Assembly (NCBI RefSeq): GCF_028595305.1
Contig: NZ_JAQQXS010000011.1
Location: 62,001 to 126,000, forward strand
Reading direction: 5' to 3'
Length of the DNA: 64,000 nucleotides
Source of the DNA: Roseateles koreensis
GTDB taxonomy: Bacteria > Pseudomonadota > Gammaproteobacteria > Burkholderiales > Burkholderiaceae_C
The position numbers were made by a program, and so were the translations under genes. The notes under the pieces are model-generated. The model was given only the letters and a program-made list of their open reading frames with translations. It was not told the origin of the DNA and searched no databases. The stretch's first letter is position 1; each line of letters starts with the position of its first letter. Below, in pieces: positions 52,768-63,985 of this stretch.

Positions 52768-54138
52768 TCAAGTTATTTGAAGCTTGGCCATCAAGTCATA
52801 CAAAGTCGGGCGACTTATACCCAACAACTGAGCTGCTTTTCCTATATTTCCGTTGGCCCGCGCGAGCGCGGTCACGATGGCATCGCGCTCTGCTCGTTCG
52901 CGGGCAGTTTTTAAGCTCAATGCGCCAACATCTTCATCCGCTTCAGCGACTGGCGCCGGCAGGTCAATATCTTGCATAGCAATTCGATCACCGTCAGCCA
53001 TAATAGAGGCACGTCGAATGATATTTTGAAGTTCTCGAACATTGCCAGGCCAGTGATAGCTTTCGATCGCACGCAAGACCTCTTCTGAAAAACTCATGCC
53101 TGTCTTGCGCTTATCTCCAGCATATTTTTTCAAAAATACATTGGCCAACAGGACCGCATCGCCACAGCGGTCCCGCAGGGGCGGAATCTCCAGCACAATT
53201 TCAGCCAGACGATAGTACAAGTCTTCGCGAAATTGCCCTTCAGCAATTTGACCTTTCAGATTTTGATGCGTCGCACCGACCACGCGAACGTCGATTGGAA
53301 TCTCTTGCCGTCCGCCAACTCGCTCAATGGTTCTTTCTTGCAAGAATCGAAGCAATTTCGCCTGCAAGGACATGGGCAGATCGCCAATTTCGTCGAGCAT
53401 GAGCGTGCCGCCATGAGCGGTTTCGATCTTGCCAACGGTGGTTTTTGAAGCGCCAGTGAACGCGCCCTTTTCGTAGCCAAACAATTCGCTTTCAAGCAAA
53501 TTTTCCGGAATTGCCGCGCAGTTGATGGCGACGAATCGCCCTTTGCGTTTGGATGCATCGTGGATGCCCTGCGCCAGCAACTCCTTACCCGTGCCACTTT
53601 CACCCAGCAGCAAAACCGTGGCGTCGCTGCTGGCGACCTTTTCAATGGTGCGGCAGATGCGCTGCATGCCCGCATCGCGGGTGACCAAACCGCCAAGTGC
53701 TTCAGATTGCTGAAGCGCTTGCAGTCGACGATTTTCTTGCTGCAACTCGTACAAGCGGTAGGCACGCTCGACGGTCAAGCTCAAAACCTCAGGTTCAACC
53801 GGTTTCGCCAAAAAATCATAGGCGCCCATCCCTATAGCACGCAAGGCATTGGACTGATCGTTTTGACCCGTTAAAACAATGACTTTGACGGCGGGATCGA
53901 GTTCCAACAATTTCTCCAAGCACCGAAAGCCCTCTGAAACAGAGTCACGATCAGGAGGAAGGCCCAAATCCATGGTGACTACTGCTGGATTGAATCGCCG
54001 GAATTGCAGGACAGCGGAGGCCACGTCATCCGCCACGACCGAGTCAAACCGATCCAACGACCACTTGAGTTGCTTTTGCAAGGCCAAGTCGTCTTCCACA
54101 ATCAGCAGCGGAGAAGGCATAGGGTGTTCAGAACTCAT
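52768..54138 (-). CDS. prsR: PEP-CTERM system response regulator PrsR (NtrC family)
   Basis: A 456-residue sigma-54-dependent activator. The receiver domain (about 1-120) has its phospho-acceptor Asp57 in TMDLGLPP and Lys112 in FLAKPVEPE. The AAA+ domain has Walker A GESGTGKE (179-186) and the sigma-54 contact loop GAFTGA (225-230). A Fis-type helix-turn-helix closes the protein (GNIGKAAQLLGISRPTLYDLMAKL). It overlaps the prsK stop by 4 bp, so kinase and regulator are co-translated. It should drive the sigma-54 promoter of the PEP-CTERM gene. Confidence 0.96.
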   Translation of the reverse strand: MSSEHPMPSPLLIVEDDLALQKQLKWSLDRFDSVVADDVASAVLQFRRFNPAVVTMDLGLPPDRDSVSEGFRCLEKLLELDPAVKVIVLTGQNDQSNALRAIGMGAYDFLAKPVEPEVLSLTVERAYRLYELQQENRRLQALQQSEALGGLVTRDAGMQRICRTIEKVASSDATVLLLGESGTGKELLAQGIHDASKRKGRFVAINCAAIPENLLESELFGYEKGAFTGASKTTVGKIETAHGGTLMLDEIGDLPMSLQAKLLRFLQERTIERVGGRQEIPIDVRVVGATHQNLKGQIAEGQFREDLYYRLAEIVLEIPPLRDRCGDAVLLANVFLKKYAGDKRKTGMSFSEEVLRAIESYHWPGNVRELQNIIRRASIMADGDRIAMQDIDLPAPVAEADEDVGALSLKTARERAERDAIVTALARANGNIGKAAQLLGISRPTLYDLMAKLQIT

Positions 54139-56261
54139 GAGTGGACGCGATGATCAACCGACTCGCCTTGGGGCGATGCATGAAACAGTGGCATCAGGAT
54201 GGTAACAACCGTACCTTGGTTGATTTTGCTTTCCACCGTTATTTTCCCTCCCAATTCCTGTAAATATTGGAAGCTTTCGTAGGCACCAATACCCATCCCG
54301 GTTTCTTTGGTGGTCTGGAAGGGCTTGAAGAGGCGATTTTGAATAAATTCTTCAGTCATGCCACAACCGTTGTCGAAAATTTTCACCCGAGCTTGACTGC
54401 CCGCTTGGTCGAGAACCGCTGAAACTTCGCCCGCTTGGCCTGTCGCGTCCAAGGCGTTTTGTACAACATGCCCTATCACCCGCTCTATGCGTTGCTCGTG
54501 ACCCCGAGTGCTGACGCCAGCCTGCAATTTCAATTCAAGGCTGCGGCCTTTGGCGGCAGCTGATGCCGCCAATTGTTTGAGAATTTGTGCCAAATCGACA
54601 CCGCTGGCGACGCCGTGGGGTTTTTCGCCCTCGCGCAGTTGCAACATCAACTGGCGCATTTTTTCGAGCGAATTTTCGACAGTGTCTAGCATGTCTTGCT
54701 GAAATTCGGGGTTATCACGCAAACGCTTGGCGTTCTTTAGCATCAAGGAAAGCTGGGTGACGATGTTTTTCAAATCATGCACAACAAAGGCCGACATGCG
54801 ATTGAAGGAGTCAAATTTCTTGGACTCGAGCAGCGCCTCCGTGGCCTGCATCTGGGCCAAATAGCTGGACGCTTGACGACTGGCCGTTTTCAACAGATCG
54901 CGAACTTCCCAATTGATCTCGACAACGGCCCTGGCGCGGCCGAGCACCACGAACCCCAACAGATCGTCACCCACCAACAAGGGGATGACAAGCCAGTAAC
55001 GAGCGTCCTCCAATATCCACGGCGGGACCGTCAAGCTCTGGTGGGCGCCAGGGGTCGATCGAACTTGGTCCAAATCAATAATCCACGCCTGACGGCGCAA
55101 GAAACTGCAGAAAGGTGACTGGCTGGACTCGGGCTCTGCCACCGGGGGTAAATTCCAGCGAGCCGTCTGAACCATACCTGACTGCGGGCTACGTTGCAGC
55201 CACAAGGCGCCGGAAGGACTCTCCACCAAATTGGCCAAAGCCCGAATCACGGTTTCGCCCATGCTTTGAGAGGCATCGCCCGAAGAAAGTGTTGCCGTAA
55301 ACCGCAGCCATTCCTCTCGATAGTCGTAGCGATAGTTGAAAAAATTCTTGCTGATGTAGACCTTGAGCCGGGACCGGATAGCGCCGGAAAGCACCAGAAC
55401 AGCCAAGCCAACTAGCGCGCAGGCCACCAGGGCAAGTTGCAGGGCACGCCCCCATTCACCGCCGGTAAAGCGGACGTAATACCCGAGTGCTGACACCAAC
55501 AGCAGATAGCCGCCAACCAGCAGCAAACTGGCCGAGTGAAAAACAGCAGCGCGAGAAACGTGCAATTTATTCAGCCAATCCACATGGCGCCGGGATGCCA
55601 TATAAAGCAAGGGCACCGCACTTGCGTGCACGGCGGCACGCACACTCAGCGCGTCGCTGTCGAATTCGCGAAACAGCGCAACTTGGGAGTAGATGAACAG
55701 GTCGAAGACAAATATGGCCCCCAAACCCAGGCACACGGGTTTGGCGTTCCAGCGAGAATCTTCTGAGGCATTGCGCAGCAACTGCTCAACCAAGAGCAAA
55801 CCCATCACTGCTTGGGTGAGCGAAGAAAATGCGAAGGGCCGCGCCAATATCGGCGCCCAGCTTACGTCGTAGGCGCGCAACGCGATCAAGCCCAACGCGC
55901 CACCCAGACACAGCAGAACAAAGGGCAGAAATTGAAATGGGGGCGAAATGTCTTTGGCTTCGGCGCCTGGCCGCAGCAAGAGCATCAAGAAAACAAACCA
56001 GCAGGCGTAGCGAAGCAAATCCGCCAGTGGCAGCAAGCACGCCTGGATCAGTGGCGGGTTGTGCAGCAGTTGCCCGGCCGCGCTCAGCCCGGCCCACAGG
56101 GCACTGCAGCTGAGTGCCAGAAAAAATGCGTAAGAAACAGAGTTTGCGGGAACGGTTCGTGCCCACCACAGGCGCGCACTAAAAACCAGGGCGAATGCGG
56201 CATAAGCCAGCATCGCCAAGCAGTCGCAAATCAATCTCAGATCAATCAAGCCATTGAGCAT
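54135..56261 (-). CDS. prsK: PEP-CTERM system sensor histidine kinase PrsK
   Basis: A 708-residue membrane sensor kinase. The N-terminal 300 residues hold about eight hydrophobic helices, a GAF-like domain follows (residues about 320-460, with YWLVIPLLVGDDLLGFVVLGRAR), then the H-box FVVHDLKNIVTQLSLMLKNAKR and the ATPase domain with IGHVVQNALDAT (N box), VKIFDNGCGMTEEF (G1) and TKETGMGIGAYESFQYLQELGG (G2). ATG 56261 is preferred to a GTG at 56276. It should phosphorylate PrsR; the signal is unknown. It follows epsB by 109 bp. Confidence 0.95.
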   Translation of the reverse strand: MLNGLIDLRLICDCLAMLAYAAFALVFSARLWWARTVPANSVSYAFFLALSCSALWAGLSAAGQLLHNPPLIQACLLPLADLLRYACWFVFLMLLLRPGAEAKDISPPFQFLPFVLLCLGGALGLIALRAYDVSWAPILARPFAFSSLTQAVMGLLLVEQLLRNASEDSRWNAKPVCLGLGAIFVFDLFIYSQVALFREFDSDALSVRAAVHASAVPLLYMASRRHVDWLNKLHVSRAAVFHSASLLLVGGYLLLVSALGYYVRFTGGEWGRALQLALVACALVGLAVLVLSGAIRSRLKVYISKNFFNYRYDYREEWLRFTATLSSGDASQSMGETVIRALANLVESPSGALWLQRSPQSGMVQTARWNLPPVAEPESSQSPFCSFLRRQAWIIDLDQVRSTPGAHQSLTVPPWILEDARYWLVIPLLVGDDLLGFVVLGRARAVVEINWEVRDLLKTASRQASSYLAQMQATEALLESKKFDSFNRMSAFVVHDLKNIVTQLSLMLKNAKRLRDNPEFQQDMLDTVENSLEKMRQLMLQLREGEKPHGVASGVDLAQILKQLAASAAAKGRSLELKLQAGVSTRGHEQRIERVIGHVVQNALDATGQAGEVSAVLDQAGSQARVKIFDNGCGMTEEFIQNRLFKPFQTTKETGMGIGAYESFQYLQELGGKITVESKINQGTVVTILMPLFHASPQGESVDHRVHS

Positions 56262-56370
56262 GCTTGATTGGATCACGCAATCAAGACCGCAGAACGTGCA
56301 ATATAACGCCTGCTGTAATTACCAATATCAGTGTTGCAGATCACCGGCGCAACCCACGGGGCCACAACAC

Positions 56371-57753
56371 TTAGCGTGCGCCCTTGCCGGTCAGCACGAC
56401 AGCGACGGTTTCTAACATGATCAACATGTCGAGGAACATGGTGTGATTCTTGACGTAGTAGAGGTCGTATTGAAGTTTCTCAACGGAATCTTCGACCGTA
56501 GAGCCGTATTCGTAGCGCACCTGCGCCCATCCCGTCACGCCAGGCTTAACGCTTTGGCGCACTGCAAAATAAGGAATTTTGCTGATCAGTTCATCCACAA
56601 AGTACTGGCGCTCAGGGCGTGGCCCCACCATGCTCATGTCGCCTTGCAGCACATTGAGCAGCTGAGGCAACTCATCAATGCGTACCTTGCGGATAAAACG
56701 GCCTACCTTGGTCACCCGATCGTCGTTGAGCGTCGCCCAACGGGGTTTGCCGTCTTTCTCGGCGTCGGTGCGCATGCTGCGGAATTTGATGACTTTGAAC
56801 GGCTTGCCATTGAGGCCAACCCGCTCTTGCCGATAGAAAATCGGGCCTGCTGATTCCAGTTTGATGGCAACAGCCGTCACCAGCATCACCGGAAAGGCTG
56901 CCAGAAAAATCAGAGACGCCGACACCACGTCAAACACCCGCTTGACGGCGGTGCGAACCACACCTTGATTGAAGCCATCGCCAAAAATCAACCAACCGGC
57001 GTTGACGTGGTTGATCTTGATCTGCGCCAATGTCTTTTCAAAGTGCGTCGCGATATCAACCACACGGATGCCGTAGAGCTTGCAATCCAGCAGCTGGCGC
57101 ATGGGCATACTGCCGCCACGGCGCTCTGACAATGCAACCACGATCTCGTCCACATTGAGACGGCGAGCGGTGTCAGTCAAGGTACCTTGCATCGTGAGCG
57201 TTTGCTCAGCAGCCACGCAAAATTTCTCTTCATTGGGGCCGGGCAGGTACCCAACGATTTCAGCGTGCGGGTCGGAGACCTTCAAGGTAGCACCGACCGA
57301 CTTGGCTGCCTCGCCGCACCCAAAAATTAATATACGGCTGCGCAGACGGGATTGTGTGCTCGAGTGCGCTGCATAAACCCGGTGGGCCATCACAGCCGCT
57401 ACGGCAACCATGGCGCCAATGGTGATCAGTTCACGGTGTCCGGCATTGGTGGGCAGCAAGCTGAAGATGGCGTAGGCCAATGGCAAGCCGAACATCAAGC
57501 CCAGCAAAGCGCGAGCACAAGACTCGGTGACGGAGCGGTTGTGCACCGGCTGATACAAACCACTCGCCGAATTGATGACAAACATGCATCCTGCCAGTGA
57601 CAGCCCATGAGAGGCAACAAAGGGAATGGTCGTCACTACGGCATCCCCTTGACTCAGGACAACAGCAACAACAGCAAACAAGATCAAGCCCAAGTCAAAG
57701 AGGACGTGGAGCAATGTTTGCCTGTGCAAGTAGTGATTGAAAATTCGAACCAT
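56371..57753 (-). CDS. epsB: Initiating sugar transferase EpsB of the XrtA system
   Basis: A 460-residue polyprenyl-phosphate sugar-1-phosphate transferase. Four N-terminal hydrophobic helices precede a CoA-binding-like domain (IFGCGEAAKSVGATLKVSDP), then a further helix and the catalytic bacterial sugar-transferase domain from about residue 270: KRVFDVVSASLIFLAAFPVMLVTAVAIKLESAGPIFYRQERVGLNGKPFKVIKFRSMRTDAE. This is the TIGR03013 XrtA-linked family, which puts the first sugar on undecaprenyl phosphate. ATG 57753 has AGGGGA 6 bp upstream; the longer frame into the leader is not coding. Confidence 0.95.
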   Translation of the reverse strand: MVRIFNHYLHRQTLLHVLFDLGLILFAVVAVVLSQGDAVVTTIPFVASHGLSLAGCMFVINSASGLYQPVHNRSVTESCARALLGLMFGLPLAYAIFSLLPTNAGHRELITIGAMVAVAAVMAHRVYAAHSSTQSRLRSRILIFGCGEAAKSVGATLKVSDPHAEIVGYLPGPNEEKFCVAAEQTLTMQGTLTDTARRLNVDEIVVALSERRGGSMPMRQLLDCKLYGIRVVDIATHFEKTLAQIKINHVNAGWLIFGDGFNQGVVRTAVKRVFDVVSASLIFLAAFPVMLVTAVAIKLESAGPIFYRQERVGLNGKPFKVIKFRSMRTDAEKDGKPRWATLNDDRVTKVGRFIRKVRIDELPQLLNVLQGDMSMVGPRPERQYFVDELISKIPYFAVRQSVKPGVTGWAQVRYEYGSTVEDSVEKLQYDLYYVKNHTMFLDMLIMLETVAVVLTGKGAR

Positions 57754-58183
57754 TTTTTTCCCCTGTGAACTGCACTTCAACTGATTCGATGCAAGGCCCT
57801 TAAAAGCGTCATAACCTTGGCATCGGTTTGACACTTTCCACCGCAAAGACTGACATTCGAACCCGAATCCTGAGCAAAATCTTGCGCTGAGATTTACCCT
57901 GATTCGCGCAGCCATAATGCCTGCACTGTTGCTGAATGAAAGCCCCCCGTTTGAAGGGGGCGCTCAGGTAGAAATTCGCACTTTCGTGCCTACCTGCGCC
58001 TTGTGAAAAAGCCCTGCTCGTCAAGTGGTGCAAAGTAGAGCGCAAGTCGTGCTTTCCCGCGTGACAAAGCAAGGCAATGAACGTGCGTATTGCACGCTAC
58101 CGAAAGTCTTTGTCAAATGACGTTGTGCACTAACCGCATGCGGGGTACCCAACACGACACCGCGCCGATGTCAGCCCCTGCGA
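57754..58183 (-). promoter_or_regulatory. Structured 430-bp leader region upstream of epsB
   Basis: No gene was found in this gap. On the minus strand a CAGGTAG/CTACCTG stem (57965-57996) encloses GCAC-GAAA-GTGC, a stem with a GNRA tetraloop, and is followed after four bases by a GCCCCC/GGGGGC hairpin (57942-57961) and the bases TTTCATT. The arrangement could be a terminator for ligA, a 5' leader of the epsB mRNA, or a small RNA. It does not match a riboswitch class that I recognise. Confidence 0.5.
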
Positions 58184-60406
<2,223 letters not shown>

Positions 60407-60409
60407 TCA

Positions 60410-61708
60410 TCAGGGCGTGGGTGGCACCCTTGTAATCATGACCTGATCTACCCGGTGACTGTCAACATCCACCACCTCAAAGCGCCATCCTTCCCACAGC
60501 ACCTGATCAGTGCGTTTTGGAATGCGCCGGAGCATTACCATCAGGAAACCGGCCAAAGTGTCATATTGGCCAGCATGCGGCCACGCTTCGAGCTCAAGCG
60601 CACGCTGAACGTCTGGGATCGGCGTAATGCCGTCAGCCAGAAATGAGCCGTCATCACGGCGGACGATCTGCTCCTCGTCATGCGAAGAGACCAAGCTGCC
60701 CATCACCGTGCTCATCACGTCATTCAAGGTGATGATGCCCACCACCAGGCTGTATTCATTCACAATGACGGCGAAGTCTTCGTGGGCCTGGCGAAATTGC
60801 GCCAACACTTCCGAGAGCGTCAATCGATCCGGGACGATCAACACCTTTTTGAGCAAACCTGCCGACTGATTGGTACGCAGATTGATGGTTTCACCCTGCA
60901 ACACGCGCTGAAACAAATCGGTGGAGTCAACGTAACCGACGACCTCATCGATCTCCCCTTCGCACACCAGATAGGTGGAATGCGGGTCCGCAGCGATTCG
61001 ATTGCGGATCAGAGTGTCGTCATCGTCCAGGGAGAAAAACACCACCCGCTCGCGCGTAGTCATGGCGCTTTCAACACGCCGTGTATCCAGCTCGAAGACG
61101 TTTTCGATCATCTGCTGCTCGGCATCAGCCACCACGCCGGCCTGATTACCGGCCTCAGCAAGCGCCAAAATATCCCAATGCGTGATGCTGTTATCGCGCG
61201 CGGCCGGCATGCCCATAAGTCGGATGAGCGCTTCCGTCAAGCTGCTAAAGGCCCAAGCCAAGGGCTTCAACACAGTGACCAGGGTCAGCATCGGACCCAC
61301 CACAATCATCGCCATCCGCTCGGGCTCATTCATGCCCAAACGCTTTGGCACCAGGTCAGCCAGCACAATAAATAGCGCTGTGATACTCATGAATGACAGC
61401 GCAAAACCGAGGGACTGCGCCCGCTCCACACTGGTGATCAACATCAGCGCAGCTTCAAAATGCGGCGTCAAAGCCCCCTCGCCGACGATGCCGCCCAGGA
61501 TGGCGACGGTGTTGACCCCAATCTGTACCACCGTGAAGTAGTAGCCCGGTTGCTCTTGAACCGTGAGCACGCGTGCAGCTCGCACATCCCCTTCATCAAC
61601 CAACTGTTGCAACTTCAAACGTCGGGAGGCGGCCAGCGACAACTCCGCTACGGAGAAAAATGCACTTCCAGCGATCAGCAAGACAATGATGACAAAACTG
61701 GTAGGCAA
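60410..61708 (-). CDS. CNNM/CorC-family membrane protein with CBS domains (hemolysin family)
   Basis: A 432-residue protein with an N-terminal DUF21 membrane domain of three to four helices (FVIIVLLIAGSAFFSVAELSLAASRRLKLQQL), a pair of CBS domains (VVFFSLDDDDTLIRNRIAADPHSTYLVCEG and LSEVLAQFRQAHEDFAVIVNEYSLVVGIITLNDVM) and a C-terminal CorC_HlyC domain. Relatives are Mg2+ and Co2+ transport/efflux proteins such as CorC and YtfL. The TTG at 61708 is chosen since GGAGAG lies 5 bp upstream and the protein then begins MPTSFVII. The longer frame starts at another TTG (61783). Confidence 0.87.
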   Translation of the reverse strand: MPTSFVIIVLLIAGSAFFSVAELSLAASRRLKLQQLVDEGDVRAARVLTVQEQPGYYFTVVQIGVNTVAILGGIVGEGALTPHFEAALMLITSVERAQSLGFALSFMSITALFIVLADLVPKRLGMNEPERMAMIVVGPMLTLVTVLKPLAWAFSSLTEALIRLMGMPAARDNSITHWDILALAEAGNQAGVVADAEQQMIENVFELDTRRVESAMTTRERVVFFSLDDDDTLIRNRIAADPHSTYLVCEGEIDEVVGYVDSTDLFQRVLQGETINLRTNQSAGLLKKVLIVPDRLTLSEVLAQFRQAHEDFAVIVNEYSLVVGIITLNDVMSTVMGSLVSSHDEEQIVRRDDGSFLADGITPIPDVQRALELEAWPHAGQYDTLAGFLMVMLRRIPKRTDQVLWEGWRFEVVDVDSHRVDQVMITRVPPTP

Positions 61709-61920
61709 TCCAACTCTCCGGAAACAAGCGGCGCAGCCAGTGTAGCGACCCCGCGTCCTCAAGCCAGAGAACCGACTCGACAATTAAGCGGTTCAGGTTC
61801 TGTGTCGCAAGAATTCACTATTCACCAAGATATGCCGGACCTAGACCGGAGATACAGGCCCATAATTTCCAAACTCACCGGGTTCTGGCTGAACAACAAG
61901 AAAGCCTTTCGAGCTTAACG
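61709..61920 (+). promoter_or_regulatory. Divergent promoter region of membrane protein and binding protein genes
   Basis: A 212-bp gap between divergent genes. A GAACCG/CGGTTC dyad (14-bp centre, 61769-61794) is the only clear repeat. No promoter could be assigned with confidence. Confidence 0.35.
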
Positions 61921-62706
61921 ATGCGTCTTCAAGCCGTTTTTTCCCTCTTGCTGTTTGGGTGTACGCCTTTTGCCCTTGCGGAGAAGTTGACGGCCTGCGC
62001 AGATCGCGCAGAGACTCCCCCGTTCACATTTGCCAAGCGGGTCAATGGGCAAGCCACGGGCAGTTTGACTGGCATCAGCGTGGATCTGCTGAAATCGATC
62101 GCCACATCGAAAGGGCTGGACTTGCAAGTGCAACTACTGCCCTGGGCCCGCTGCCTGCGCGAAGTCATGGAGGATCGGATTCAAGTGGCCATCAACGTGG
62201 GCCGGGAGGAAGCCGAATCCAACGGCCTGTGGCTCAGCAAGCCCTACTTTTCAACGCATGCTGTCGTGCTCTATTCGCGCAAAACTCACCCGGAAGGTTT
62301 GACGATGGACTCCATGGCGGACATCCACAAATTGCATGTTTGCGGGCTGGGCGGGTATCGATTCGAAGCGTTTGGGCTGGCCACAAAAGATGTGGATCGC
62401 GGTGTCACCCGCAGCTATGAACAATTGATCACCAAGCTGCACCTGGGTCGCTGTGACCTGGTCATTGACAGCCGTGAAACGGTGGCGGGCATGTACCTGG
62501 TCGACCCCAAGTTGCGCACCTTGCTGGTCGACGGCAATTTAGCCATGAAGCCGCTGCCCGGCGCACTGGCGCGGGACTTGAATCTGGCGGTTTCTGCCAA
62601 GGGGCCAGGCTCACTAGCGCTGTTGCGGATGCTGGATGAGGGCATTGACCGTTTCGGAAAAAGGCAAGATATGGAACGCCTGATCAACGCTTACCTCGAC
62701 CCCTGA
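61921..62706 (+). CDS. Periplasmic substrate-binding protein, family 3 (amino-acid type)
   Basis: A 261-residue bacterial family 3 solute-binding protein. The signal peptide is MRLQAVFSLLLFGCTPFALA. TPPFTF near residue 36 and LTGISVDLLKSIATSKGLDLQVQLLPWARCLREVMEDRIQVAINVGREEAE form the family core; HVCGLGGYRFEAFG starts the second lobe. No ABC permease or ATPase gene is nearby, so it may be a stand-alone protein or a sensor component rather than part of a full transporter. It precedes the porin-like gene by 46 bp in the same direction. Confidence 0.88.
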   Translation: MRLQAVFSLLLFGCTPFALAEKLTACADRAETPPFTFAKRVNGQATGSLTGISVDLLKSIATSKGLDLQVQLLPWARCLREVMEDRIQVAINVGREEAESNGLWLSKPYFSTHAVVLYSRKTHPEGLTMDSMADIHKLHVCGLGGYRFEAFGLATKDVDRGVTRSYEQLITKLHLGRCDLVIDSRETVAGMYLVDPKLRTLLVDGNLAMKPLPGALARDLNLAVSAKGPGSLALLRMLDEGIDRFGKRQDMERLINAYLDP

Positions 62707-62752
62707 CCGTTGATCATTTGCACACAAGCACTCAGCCTCAACGTGTCAGCCT

Positions 62753-63976
62753 ATGCGACGTCCAATCCTTTCGCCCGAACCCTGCTGTGCCAGAGGGGAC
62801 GCTTGGCCACAGTCAGCGGGCAAGATCAACGCGCGCACCTTGATTGCCCTAGGACTCGTTTTCGGTTTGACCGCAGCCATGGCGCAGACCTTCACGCCAG
62901 CACCCACTTCAACCTTGCCAAACGCCGTTGACTCGGCCGGAACGTTTCAGCCTCCTGAAACAGGGCAAGCGCCCCGTTTGACCTTGAATGCATTTGGCAC
63001 ACTCGGCATGGCGAAATCCAGCCAGGATCGTGCCGACTACACCTTCGACAATCTGCAACCGTTCGGCGTCGGTCGCCACCGCAATCCCAGCCCCGACATC
63101 GACAGCCGCCTGGGCGCGCAACTCACCGCCAACCTCACACCGCAGTTGTCGGCGTTGCTTCAGGTTGTGTCGGAATACAGCTGGGACGGCAGCTACCGTC
63201 CAGCGGTCACTTGGGCGAACGTCAGCTATGCCCTAGCCCCGGACCTCAGTCTTCGCCTGGGCCGGATCGGCATCGCCAGCTTCATGGCATCGGACTCTCG
63301 CCGAGTCGGGTACAGCAACGTGACCGCTCGTCCGCCTATTGAGGTATATCGCCTGCTCGTATTGCGTGAAAGCGATGGCATCGATGCACGCATTCGTTTC
63401 AGCACCGGGGATTTCAAGCATGATCTATCGGTGTTGTATGGTCGTCGCACCGTCATCAATACACGCGGTCAGCACGTGCACTCCACCGACGTGGGTGGCC
63501 TGTTCGACACCATTGAACACGGCGACTTTTCCCTTCATCTTGCGGTAGAAGGTCGCCATGTCGACAACCAAAACCCGCCGCTGGGCATGTTCTATTCACT
63601 CGGTGCGACCTATGACCCCGGTCGTTGGTTCATCAGTTCGGAGTGGGTTCGTGCAGTCAACAATGACGCCAAGGGTTTGAAGATCACACGAGATGCCGCC
63701 TATGTGCTTACAGGGATCCACATTGAAACGCTGACGCCATTTGCCAGTGTGTCTGAACTGCGCCCGCGCAGCGATACTGGCCAGCCTCCCGTCGCGCAGC
63801 GCAGTTATGCAGCCGGCCTGCGCTGGGACCCCATGCGCCATCTGGACCTGAAAATACAGGTTGACCATATTCAGCTGAGCAGCAATTCTTACGGCACCTT
63901 GCAGAACGTGACACCCGGCACGCCGCGAGGCAGCTCATTGAATGTACTCAGCCTGATGCTGGATTTTTTCTACTGA
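62753..63976 (+). CDS. Porin-like outer-membrane protein
   Basis: A 407-residue protein as drawn. A hydrophobic stretch, TLIALGLVFGLTAAMAQ, is the signal peptide, but 28 residues precede it, so a later start is possible; no better start codon with a ribosome binding site was found. The mature protein reads as alternating beta-strands with aromatic belts (LTANLTPQLSALLQVVSEYSW, FASVSELRPRSD) and ends in LSLMLDFFY, with an aromatic C-terminal residue as required for outer-membrane assembly. Two Asp/Arg-rich loops recall proteobacterial porins, but no standard porin family was recognised. Its partner is the upstream binding protein. Confidence 0.7.
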   Translation: MRRPILSPEPCCARGDAWPQSAGKINARTLIALGLVFGLTAAMAQTFTPAPTSTLPNAVDSAGTFQPPETGQAPRLTLNAFGTLGMAKSSQDRADYTFDNLQPFGVGRHRNPSPDIDSRLGAQLTANLTPQLSALLQVVSEYSWDGSYRPAVTWANVSYALAPDLSLRLGRIGIASFMASDSRRVGYSNVTARPPIEVYRLLVLRESDGIDARIRFSTGDFKHDLSVLYGRRTVINTRGQHVHSTDVGGLFDTIEHGDFSLHLAVEGRHVDNQNPPLGMFYSLGATYDPGRWFISSEWVRAVNNDAKGLKITRDAAYVLTGIHIETLTPFASVSELRPRSDTGQPPVAQRSYAAGLRWDPMRHLDLKIQVDHIQLSSNSYGTLQNVTPGTPRGSSLNVLSLMLDFFY

Positions 63977-63985
63977 GCGCAGGCC

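Noticed and set aside
57976-57992. Sigma-54-like AGGCACG...TGC on the minus strand upstream of epsB
   Set aside because: The GG to GC spacing is one base short of the required distance, and the sequence is explained by the hairpin with the GAAA loop.
57809-58072. An 87-codon minus-strand frame in the epsB leader
   Set aside because: No ribosome binding site, Cys/His/Arg-rich odd composition, and it covers the hairpin region. More likely non-coding.
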